DNA of 5,470 nt, taken from Peptostreptococcaceae bacterium. GTDB lineage: Bacteria; Bacillota_A; Clostridia; Peptostreptococcales; Anaerovoracaceae. The notes under the pieces were generated by a model. It had not been told where the DNA came from. It saw only the letters and a program-made list of their open reading frames with translations, and did not search any database. The stretch lies in assembly GCA_016650135.1 (NCBI GenBank), contig JAENWH010000150.1, positions 1 through 5,470 on the forward strand, written 5' to 3'. This document shows, in pieces, positions 1 through 5,116 of the stretch. The translations under genes were made by a program, and so were the position numbers. The number at the start of each line of letters is the position of its first letter. Within the stretch, counting starts at the first letter, position 1.

Positions 1-258
1 AAGTCCTTTGCAAGAATTCACCGTTCAAACCTTATAAACAGCGGCATCTTACCTCTTACGTTTGAAAATCCGGAAGATTATGATGGTTTTAAACTAGGTC
101 AGATGCTGATGATTGAAGATGCAATTGAGCAGATTAAAGAGCAGGTTATACTTGTTAAAAACCTGGATACAAAACGTGAATACCGGGCAATCGGGAACTT
201 TTCCGAGTTGGAAACTGAAATGCTTTTGTGCGGTGGCAAAATTAATCTAAGCAAATAA
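1..258 (+). CDS. Aconitate hydratase, C-terminal end (partial, 5' end outside window)
   Basis: This is the last 85 codons of an open frame that enters from the left edge and stops at TAA 256-258. Aconitase isomerises citrate to isocitrate through cis-aconitate using a [4Fe-4S] cluster, in the cytoplasm. The translated fragment begins with SFARIHRSNL followed by GILPLTF, the conserved swivel-domain (domain 4) signature of aconitases. It continues with a PLTFENPEDYD stretch also typical of the family. The cluster cysteines and the SSRE active-site motif would lie upstream of the window and cannot be checked. Isocitrate dehydrogenase follows after an 18-base gap, which supports aconitase over the related isopropylmalate or homoaconitate dehydratases. 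The gene is probably co-transcribed with the next two. The family call is firm; the exact subfamily is uncertain from so short a piece. Confidence 0.88.
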   Translation, partial: KSFARIHRSNLINSGILPLTFENPEDYDGFKLGQMLMIEDAIEQIKEQVILVKNLDTKREYRAIGNFSELETEMLLCGGKINLSK

Positions 259-263
259 ACAAT

Positions 264-269
264 GAGGAG
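264..269 (+). promoter_or_regulatory. Ribosome binding site that decides the isocitrate dehydrogenase start
   Basis: GAGGAG at 264-269 lies 7 bases before ATG 277. An earlier in-frame ATG at 262 overlaps this site and has only the end of the aconitase gene (AAGCAAATAAAC) in front of it, with no purine-rich site. The start at 277 is therefore preferred, and the protein is 375 residues long. Confidence 0.8.
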
Positions 270-276
270 AACATTC

Positions 277-1404
277 ATGACATATATTAATGATTTTGAA
301 AAAATAATAGAGGAACAGCTTACAAGGGTTAAGAAAATGGACATTGCCGCTGAATTTACAGACTACCGTAACCTCGACAAGATAGTCATTGGCATCATTT
401 ATGGGGATGGAATAGGCCCTGTCATCTTGACAGAAGCTCGTCGAGTGTTGGTTTCTCTTTTAAAAGATGAGATTTCAAGTAATAAAATTGAGCTTCGAAC
501 AATTAACGGCCTTACCATAGAAAATAGAATACGCAAAATGGAAACTGTTCCCGGAGAAGTGCTCGCAGATATAAAATCCTGCCACGTATTATTGAAAGGA
601 CCCACCACAACACCAAATAAATCCGATAATCTTCCAAATATTGAAAGTGCTAATGTTTCTCTTCGCAGAGAACTTGATTTATTTGCGAATGTCAGACCTG
701 TTTCCATACCGAAAAAAAACATTGACTGGACCTTCTATAGGGAAAATACTGAGGGTGAATATGCCCTTGGAAACCGTGGAGTGGAAATCAATGATGACAT
801 TTCAATTGACTTCAAAGTGACAACAACCGCCGGTACAAAAAGAATTGCAAGAGCAGCCTTTGAATTTGCGAAATCCAATGGAAAACGAAAAGTATCAATC
901 ATCACGAAAGCAAATATAATGAAAAAAACCGATGGAAAATTTCTCGAACTATGCTATGAGATTTCAAAAGAATACCCTGAAATCATTACGGACGACTGGT
1001 TTGTAGATATCATGGCCGCCAATTTAATAAACCCCGAAATGCAAAGTCAGTTCAATGTGTTTGTTCTTCCAAATCTTTACGGGGATATTATTACAGATGA
1101 AGCTGCCCAGATACAAGGTGGCGTTGGCACCGCAGGCAGCGCAAATATAGGCACCAAATATGCCATGTTCGAAGCCATTCACGGCAGCGCTCCAAGAATG
1201 ATGGCTGACGGCCTTGCACCTTATGCAAACCCGGCAAGTATCCTGAAAGCTTCTGAAATGCTCTTAAGACACATCGGTTTAAGCGGTAAAGCAGATATAC
1301 TAGGAAATGCTATTGAACTTGCTGATAAAAAACTTTTTATGAACGGGAACAAAGCAAGCAATACGGCAACTGATTATGCAAACTTTTTACTTTTAAACAT
1401 TTAG
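277..1404 (+). CDS. Isocitrate dehydrogenase (isocitrate/isopropylmalate dehydrogenase family)
   Basis: This enzyme oxidatively decarboxylates isocitrate to 2-oxoglutarate with NAD or NADP and Mg/Mn, in the cytoplasm. The 375-residue protein has YGDGIGP at 42-48. SANVSLRRELDLFANVRP at 124-141 lines up exactly with the E. coli isocitrate-binding residues S113, N115, R119 and R129 (here S124, N126, R130, R140). RENTEGEY at 155-162 supplies the R153 and Y160 equivalents. K211 in TKANIMK matches catalytic K230, and D244, D270 and D274 are the metal ligands. The Ser/Asn pair favours isocitrate over isopropylmalate. The cofactor motif is HGSAP (302-306) followed by R307-M308, neither the usual NADP (K-Y) nor NAD (D-I) pair, and the loop before the next NP is about three residues longer than in E. 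coli, so the cofactor is left open. About 35 residues precede the first motif. The TAG stop overlaps the next gene's ribosome binding site, suggesting translational coupling. Confidence 0.9.
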   Translation: MTYINDFEKIIEEQLTRVKKMDIAAEFTDYRNLDKIVIGIIYGDGIGPVILTEARRVLVSLLKDEISSNKIELRTINGLTIENRIRKMETVPGEVLADIKSCHVLLKGPTTTPNKSDNLPNIESANVSLRRELDLFANVRPVSIPKKNIDWTFYRENTEGEYALGNRGVEINDDISIDFKVTTTAGTKRIARAAFEFAKSNGKRKVSIITKANIMKKTDGKFLELCYEISKEYPEIITDDWFVDIMAANLINPEMQSQFNVFVLPNLYGDIITDEAAQIQGGVGTAGSANIGTKYAMFEAIHGSAPRMMADGLAPYANPASILKASEMLLRHIGLSGKADILGNAIELADKKLFMNGNKASNTATDYANFLLLNI

Positions 1405-1412
1405 GAGAAATT

Positions 1413-2069
1413 ATGGTACAAATGAAAGCAGTCAGCACCCATGGCTTACCTCTGGCAGAAAATCTCTATACCCAGATTCAAATGGATATTATTAAAGGAA
1501 TCTTGCCTGCCGGGAAAAAATTGACGGAACAAAGTCTATGTGAACAGTATAAAGTCAGCCGGACTCCTGTTAGAGAAGCCTTAAGACAACTTGAAATCGA
1601 AGGCCTTGTTGAAAATATTCCTAACAGAGGTTCTTTTGTTGTCGGTTTTACTTCTCAGGATATTAAAGACATATATGAACTCAGGAAAACTTATGAGATT
1701 CAAGCCGTTAAGTGGGCAATCGAAAGAATTGATGATGATGAACTGGACGAACTGGGAGAAATTTTTGAGTTCATGGAGTTTTACACAAAAAAACATGATA
1801 TTGACAAGATGCTGAACATCAATTCTAATTTCCATCAGTTGATCTACACTTCTTCAAGGAATAAGATGCTTAGACAAGTACTTTCCTCTTATCAAATGTA
1901 TATTAAATATAGCCGGGACAGAAGTTCTTACAGCAATGATTACCTTGAGATAGTACTGGAGGAGCATCGGGCGATATATAATGCTTTCCTGCAAAAGAAC
2001 GAGACATTAGCAATAAATGCTATGCTGTCACATATGGAAAACTCTTATTTAAGGCAATCTGAAGATTGA
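1413..2069 (+). CDS. GntR-family transcriptional regulator, FadR subfamily (FCD domain)
   Basis: This is a 218-residue cytoplasmic DNA-binding regulator. The N-terminal winged helix-turn-helix spans about residues 12-77, with the typical SRTPVREALRQLE recognition segment at 49-61 and the wing NRGSFV at 71-76. A helical FCD ligand domain follows at about 80-212. H141, H185 and H207 fit the metal-binding histidines of FCD domains. The fourth ligand position, four residues before H141, is N137 where Asp is common; Asn also occurs in this family. FCD regulators usually bind small organic acids. Sitting third behind aconitase and isocitrate dehydrogenase, 8 bases from the latter, it may sense citrate or a related acid and control this operon; that is inference, and no operator is visible in the window. 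AGGAG at 1403-1407 sits 5 bases before the ATG. The last two residues (E-D) and the stop come from the downstream heptamer repeat. Confidence 0.9.
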   Translation: MVQMKAVSTHGLPLAENLYTQIQMDIIKGILPAGKKLTEQSLCEQYKVSRTPVREALRQLEIEGLVENIPNRGSFVVGFTSQDIKDIYELRKTYEIQAVKWAIERIDDDELDELGEIFEFMEFYTKKHDIDKMLNINSNFHQLIYTSSRNKMLRQVLSSYQMYIKYSRDRSSYSNDYLEIVLEEHRAIYNAFLQKNETLAINAMLSHMENSYLRQSED

Positions 2070-2123
2070 AGATTGAAGATTGAAGATTAAAGATTAAAGA
2101 TTAAAGATTGAAGATTAAAGATT
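2061..2123. repeat. Nine tandem copies of a 7-base repeat, (G/A)AAGATT
   Basis: Nine uninterrupted heptamers run from 2061 to 2123. The order is GAAGATT four times, AAAGATT three times, GAAGATT once and AAAGATT once; only the first base of the unit varies. The array begins inside the regulator gene, whose final codons GAA GAT TGA are the first unit plus two bases of the second. Because the stop falls there, changes in copy number would not alter the protein. The array ends 40 bases before the HD gene start. It contains TTGAAG and TTAAAG every 7 bases; TTGAAG at 2108-2113 with TATAAA at 2133-2138 is a weak possible promoter (19-base spacing). Slippage or unit turnover is the likely origin. Confidence 0.95.
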
Positions 2124-2142
2124 AATGGTAAATATAAAAAAT

Positions 2143-2150
2143 AAAGGAGG
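2143..2150 (+). promoter_or_regulatory. Ribosome binding site of the HD gene, unusually far from its ATG
   Basis: AAAGGAGG at 2143-2150 is a near-perfect Shine-Dalgarno sequence, but an in-frame GTG (2151) abuts it directly and is too close to be used. The next in-frame start, ATG 2163, is 12 bases away, longer than the usual 5-9. ATG 2163 is taken as the start because no better pair exists. Confidence 0.7.
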
Positions 2151-2162
2151 GTGAAAATTATT

Positions 2163-2834
2163 ATGGTAACATTTGAACAAATAAAAGAAAACAATGAAAT
2201 AACAACCTACATTAAAAAAGGGAATGATCTGTTAGGAGCCATAGGTTATACGGAACATGGTTTTGCTCATGCGGGGAAGGTTTCGGAAAAAGCAGAGAAT
2301 ATACTTCGACTTTTAGAATATCCAGACCGGATGGTTGAACTCGGAAAAATAGCAGCTTACATGCATGATATCGGCAACTGTGTAAATCGTAATGATCACG
2401 CTCAAAGTGGCGCCGTTATGGCATTTCAAATATTGAATAAAATGGATTTTTCTGCAGAAGAAATTGCAGACATCGTTGGTGCAATAGGCAATCACGACGA
2501 AGGAACAGGCTCTCCTGTAAGCCCTATCACAGCAGCATTAATTCTTGCAGATAAATCAGATGTCCGAAGAACAAGAGTCAGATTTAAAAGCAGAACAGCA
2601 GAGAAGATTTCTGCCGACATCCATGATCGAGTTAATTATGCTGTAGAACACTCAGAAATTGTAATTTTTCCTGAGCTTAAAAAAGCAATTCTTTCGCTTC
2701 AGATAGATACCAGCATAAGCCCTGTAATGGAATATTTCGAAATATTTCTCAGTCGTATGGTATTATGCAGGAATGCTGCGGAATATCTGGGTCTGACATT
2801 TGAGCTGAACATTAATAATATTAAACTGCTTTAA
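2163..2834 (+). CDS. HD-domain metal-dependent phosphohydrolase, substrate unknown
   Basis: This is a 223-residue cytoplasmic protein with no signal peptide or membrane segment. The HD superfamily pattern is complete: H36, the H68-D69 doublet in AAYMHDIGN, and D130 in LILADKSD. Two more histidines, H79 (RNDHAQSG) and H111 (IGNHDEGTGSP), suggest a two-metal centre like that of HD-GYP proteins, although the canonical GYP motif is absent. HD proteins of this kind hydrolyse phosphate esters such as nucleotides or cyclic nucleotides; the substrate here cannot be read from sequence. The C-terminal region, about 141-223, has no motif I can assign and may be a family-specific domain. The gene lies 93 bases behind the GntR regulator with the heptamer array between them. 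No terminator is seen there, so read-through from the aconitase operon is possible. Its TAA stop is the first base triplet of the palindromic element downstream. Confidence 0.82.
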   Translation: MVTFEQIKENNEITTYIKKGNDLLGAIGYTEHGFAHAGKVSEKAENILRLLEYPDRMVELGKIAAYMHDIGNCVNRNDHAQSGAVMAFQILNKMDFSAEEIADIVGAIGNHDEGTGSPVSPITAALILADKSDVRRTRVRFKSRTAEKISADIHDRVNYAVEHSEIVIFPELKKAILSLQIDTSISPVMEYFEIFLSRMVLCRNAAEYLGLTFELNINNIKLL

Positions 2835-2870
2835 GCCCATTATAAGCATCCGACATTGGGCTTGTTTTTT
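2833..2870 (+). terminator. Rho-independent terminator after the HD gene
   Basis: AAGCCCA (2833-2839) pairs with TGGGCTT (2857-2863) to give a 7-bp stem with a 17-base loop, followed by G and six T (2865-2870). It starts on the stop codon of the HD gene and is formed from the left tip of the palindromic element. The long loop makes it moderate in strength. The mirror copy in the right arm lacks both the full stem and the T run. Confidence 0.65.
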
Positions 2871-2905
2871 GTAGAAGCCTTGCAATCAGTCATTTCAAAA
2901 TCCCG

Positions 2906-2930
2906 TTATCCACAGGCAACCTGTGGATAA
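2906..2930. promoter_or_regulatory. Two facing consensus DnaA boxes in a perfect palindrome
   Basis: TTATCCACA at 2906-2914 (plus strand) and its exact inverse at 2922-2930 (minus strand) are full matches to the bacterial DnaA box. They sit in an 11-bp perfect inverted repeat (TTATCCACAGG) around a 3-base CAA centre, so the site could bind two DnaA molecules head to head or extrude a short hairpin. Binding itself is inferred from the consensus. Confidence 0.6.
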
Positions 2931-2951
2931 ATCTCCCTATTGGAAAATTAA

Positions 2952-3001
2952 AGAATGAGTATTCAATAGATTTTACAAAAAATCTATTGAATACTCATTC
3001 T
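2952..3001. repeat. Perfect 23-bp inverted repeat with a 4-base loop
   Basis: Bases 2952-2974 and 2979-3001 are exact inverse complements around the loop ACAA (2975-2978). This is the centre of the palindromic element. On the minus strand the hairpin is followed by TTAATTTTCC, so it may act as the transcription end for the LUD gene, whose own stop is at 3099. On the plus strand no T run follows it. Confidence 0.9.
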
Positions 3002-3013
3002 ATTTGATATAAC

Positions 3014-3022
3014 TTATCCACA
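3014..3022 (+). promoter_or_regulatory. Third consensus DnaA box
   Basis: TTATCCACA at 3014-3022 is a third exact DnaA box, part of TTATCCACAGGC, a 12-base string also found at 2906-2917. It lies in the right arm of the palindromic element, 83 bases from the paired boxes and on the far side of the central hairpin. Function is inferred from sequence only. Confidence 0.6.
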
Positions 3023-3098
3023 GGCTCGATTTCAACAAACCCACCAATTGCAAGGTTAAATTTCCTCACAAGCACAATGTAGGAAGCTTATAATGGGC

Positions 3099-3710
3099 TT
3101 AGTATCCCAGCTCTTCATTTATTATGTAGATGGTTGCTCTTCCAGTTGTCATTCTTTTTTCCATAATCAATGTCGCATTGCAGATTCTCTGCTTAGAGCC
3201 ACAGTCATTACACTCTCCATATCTACAAGGTGTATTCAGATTTAACCTTTCTGCATTTTTTTTACAGGCTACGGTTTTCACTCTAACCATCGCTTCTGAA
3301 TAGTCTTTCACCAGTTTATTCTTACCGCAAATATAAATAACTCTTTCATGGCCAAACAGCATGCTTGAAAGTCTATTGCCAGTACCATCAATATTTATTA
3401 ATTTTCCATCTTCAGTGATAGAATTTGAGCTGGTGAGATAAACCTCAGTTGTCATTGCTTTTTTTAACATTTCCTTCTTTATCAAAGGGTCCGATTCTCC
3501 ATTATGCGTGAATACAGAATAGCCCAATTCCTTCAGCTTTTCACGTATTCCCATACCCGTTATGGTCATAGAACCTCCAATGCCAACTCCTTCTTCTATG
3601 CTGATTTCATTGAAAAGTTCTCCCAATGCTTCATCACAAGTTTCAAAATATTTTGTTTCAAATCCGTTTTTCTCTAGTGCTGCCATTGTTCTTACAATAT
3701 TATCATTCAT
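3099..3710 (-). CDS. LUD-domain protein (LutC/YkgG-like), single domain with C-terminal Cys cluster
   Basis: This is a 203-residue cytoplasmic protein of the LUD (DUF162) family, whose best-known members LutB and LutC take part in L-lactate oxidation. The LUD core is visible: VGIGGSMTITGMG at 42-54, a SSNSITEDGKLINIDGTGNR segment at 94-113 and VIYICGKNKLV at 124-134. The C-terminus holds a cysteine cluster, C149, C162, C167, C170 and C177 (pattern CxxxxCxxC within it), which could bind a metal or Fe-S cluster. Such short LUD proteins are common in clostridia, often without the LutA and LutB partners, and their reaction is not established. The gene lies 103 bases behind the etfBA operon on the same strand but beyond a terminator, so it probably has its own promoter; none is recognisable. 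It converges on the HD gene, and its TAA stop lies in the tip of the palindromic element. Confidence 0.85.
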   Translation of the reverse strand: MNDNIVRTMAALEKNGFETKYFETCDEALGELFNEISIEEGVGIGGSMTITGMGIREKLKELGYSVFTHNGESDPLIKKEMLKKAMTTEVYLTSSNSITEDGKLINIDGTGNRLSSMLFGHERVIYICGKNKLVKDYSEAMVRVKTVACKKNAERLNLNTPCRYGECNDCGSKQRICNATLIMEKRMTTGRATIYIINEELGY

Positions 3711-3716
3711 CGTTAT

Positions 3717-3723
3717 CCCCCCT
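3717..3723 (-). promoter_or_regulatory. G-rich ribosome binding site of the LUD gene
   Basis: Read on the minus strand, AGGGGGG lies 6 bases before ATG 3710. It departs from the AGGAGG form used by the neighbouring genes (six G in a row), but the spacing is right and no other start with a site is near, so it supports the chosen start. Confidence 0.6.
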
Positions 3724-3754
3724 ATTGAATTTAATTTTTTGTCCTGAAAAATGT

Positions 3755-3785
3755 AAAAAACAAGAAAGTTTCCCCTCTTGTTTTT
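3755..3785 (-). terminator. Rho-independent terminator of the etfBA operon
   Basis: AAAAACAAGA (3756-3765) and TCTTGTTTTT (3776-3785) form a 10-bp perfect stem around a 10-base loop. On the minus strand it lies 28 bases after the etfA stop and ends in a run of six T (complement of 3755-3760). The stem is A/T-flanked on both sides, so it could also work on the plus strand. It separates etfA from the LUD gene. Confidence 0.8.
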
Positions 3786-3813
3786 AATTATAACATATTA
3801 TTCACTCTTTTAT

Positions 3814-5097
3814 TTACTTTGTTGTTGCATCATATAGTTTTTCAGCATTATCCCACTCTTCAATGATTTGAGGGATTACTTTATATATATCTCCTACTAT
3901 ACCATAGTCAGAAACCTCAAATATTGGCGCATCCGGATCCTTATTTATTGCAACTATAATATCCGAGGACTGCATCCCAGCTAAATGCTGAATTGCTCCA
4001 GATATCCCGCAGGCAAAATATATGCTTGGCTTTACAGTTGTACCTGTTTGTCCAACCTGATGTGATTGATCAATCCACCCGGCATCAACGGCTGCTCTTG
4101 ATGAACCGACAACTCCGCCAACTTTATCAGCAAACTTCTTTATTAAATCAAATCCAGAACCATCTCCCAGACCTCTTCCGCCTGAACAGATGATTTTAGC
4201 GTCAGTCAGAGATACTATTTCTTTTGTTGATTTAATAATTTCAACAACTTTTGTTCTGATGTCCGCCTCTGCAACGACTACCTTAACAGTTATTAATTCT
4301 CCCTTGGCACCTGACACTTGCTCTCTCTTCTGCATAACCCCCGGTCTTACAGTTGACATTTGCGGTCTGGTCTTAGGACAAATAATGGTGGCCATTAAGT
4401 TGCCGCCGAAGGCAGGACGAGTCTGCTTCAATTGAGTATTTGTGTCATTAGGGTCAAGAGTTGAGGTATCAAGTGTAGTATTCTTGTTTGCATAGTCGAT
4501 GTAAGTTGCGACCTTTACGTCAAGTCTTGTACAATCTGCTGTTAATCCTGTACCTAATCTGGCAGCTATCCTAGGAGCCAGGTCTCTTCCTATATGAGTT
4601 GCTCCAAAAATAACAATTTCCGGCTTGTATTCTCTGCATGCATCAGACATTACTTTTGTATATCCATCAGTCGTGTAATTCTTTAAGAGAGGGTTTTGTA
4701 ATACATATACGCTGTCAGCACCATACTCAAAACATTCTTGAGCCAGATTATCAATATTGTCTCCAACAAGAACTGCGCATACCTTTGTACTGTCGCTTAT
4801 TTCTCTTGATAATCTATAGCCTTCTCCTATTAATTCAAGGGCTACATTCATTAATTTTCCGCCTCTTTGTTCTGCAAATACCCAAATATCCTTATATGCT
4901 GTCAAATCAACAGTCGCTGCTGTTTCTTCAGTCTTTTCAATTGCATCAAAAGGACATGCTGTTATACATTGTTTACAGGCTGTACATTTTTCATTAATTA
5001 CAGCGATCTTTCCAACCATATCAATTGCTTCGAATGGACATGCTTTAATACATAATTTACATCCTCTGCATTTATCATTAATTACTTGAATTGCCAT
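3814..5097 (-). CDS. etfA: Electron transfer flavoprotein alpha subunit with N-terminal 2[4Fe-4S] ferredoxin domain
   Basis: This is the alpha subunit of an Etf heterodimer, which passes electrons through FAD between a dehydrogenase, NADH and ferredoxin, in the cytoplasm. The 427-residue protein is about 100 longer than a plain EtfA. Residues 10-20 and 38-48 each carry CxxCxxCxxxC followed by Pro, giving two [4Fe-4S] clusters. The EtfA N-terminal domain follows from about 70 (IWVFAEQR at 71-78; conserved [11 protein letters not shown] at 165-175). The FAD domain has GGRGLGDG at 306-313, [10 protein letters not shown] at 332-341, GQTGTT at 349-354 and the EtfA family signature at 359-385 (IYFACGISG through QH to AIN). 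The same ferredoxin-fused layout occurs in CarE of the caffeyl-CoA reductase complex and in lactate dehydrogenase-Etf complexes of acetogens, which bifurcate or confurcate electrons. The partner dehydrogenase is not in the window. etfB lies 19 bases upstream. GAGGAGGAGGAA (5104-5115) fixes the ATG. Confidence 0.93.
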   Translation of the reverse strand: MAIQVINDKCRGCKLCIKACPFEAIDMVGKIAVINEKCTACKQCITACPFDAIEKTEETAATVDLTAYKDIWVFAEQRGGKLMNVALELIGEGYRLSREISDSTKVCAVLVGDNIDNLAQECFEYGADSVYVLQNPLLKNYTTDGYTKVMSDACREYKPEIVIFGATHIGRDLAPRIAARLGTGLTADCTRLDVKVATYIDYANKNTTLDTSTLDPNDTNTQLKQTRPAFGGNLMATIICPKTRPQMSTVRPGVMQKREQVSGAKGELITVKVVVAEADIRTKVVEIIKSTKEIVSLTDAKIICSGGRGLGDGSGFDLIKKFADKVGGVVGSSRAAVDAGWIDQSHQVGQTGTTVKPSIYFACGISGAIQHLAGMQSSDIIVAINKDPDAPIFEVSDYGIVGDIYKVIPQIIEEWDNAEKLYDATTK

Positions 5098-5116
5098 TGT
5101 ATGTTCCTCCTCCTCA

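Larger units (their letters stand above)
2832..3101. repeat. Palindromic foldback element (MITE-like) between convergent genes
   Basis: The 270 bases between the two convergent genes form one large imperfect inverted repeat. The outer tips, 2832-2865 and the reverse complement of 3068-3101, agree at 31 of 34 positions; each begins TAAGCCCATTATAAGC. CCTTGCAAT recurs exactly 46 bases inside each end (2878-2886 and, inverted, 3047-3055). Each arm then carries CCTGTGGATAA (2920-2930; inverted 3014-3024), and the arms meet in a perfect 23-bp hairpin at 2952-3001. The left arm is 20 bases longer and holds an extra inverted DnaA box. Both ends are TA, as expected for an insertion at a TA target (IS630/Tc1-mariner-type MITE). 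No transposase is present. The symmetry is seen directly; its being a mobile element is inferred. Confidence 0.75.

Noticed and set aside
262..276. ATG at 262 as the start of isocitrate dehydrogenase
   Set aside because: It overlaps the GAGGAG site that serves ATG 277 and has no ribosome binding site of its own.
99..722. Minus-strand open frames opposite aconitase and isocitrate dehydrogenase
   Set aside because: They overlap conserved coding sequence on the plus strand and show no family motifs or start signals.
2061..2123. Heptamer array as a CRISPR array or plasmid iterons
   Set aside because: Units are 7 bases and directly adjoining with no spacers, and there is no cas or replication gene nearby.
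2151..2162. GTG at 2151 as the start of the HD gene
   Set aside because: It directly abuts the AGGAGG sequence with no spacer, so a ribosome could not use both; ATG 2163 is in the same frame.
2832..3101. The DnaA-box region as the chromosomal origin oriC
   Set aside because: No dnaA, dnaN, rpmH or other usual origin neighbours are present, the boxes are only three, and they lie within a repeat-like palindrome between metabolic genes. A minor or cryptic origin is not excluded.
3562..3747. Open frame on the plus strand opposite the LUD gene
   Set aside because: It lies antisense to a well-supported LUD gene, has no ribosome binding site and resembles no family I recognise.
3993..5055. Several open frames on the plus strand opposite etfA (66-119 codons)
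   Set aside because: They are shadows of the etfA reading frame; their translations are low in complexity and have no recognisable domain, while the minus strand has complete Etf and ferredoxin motifs.
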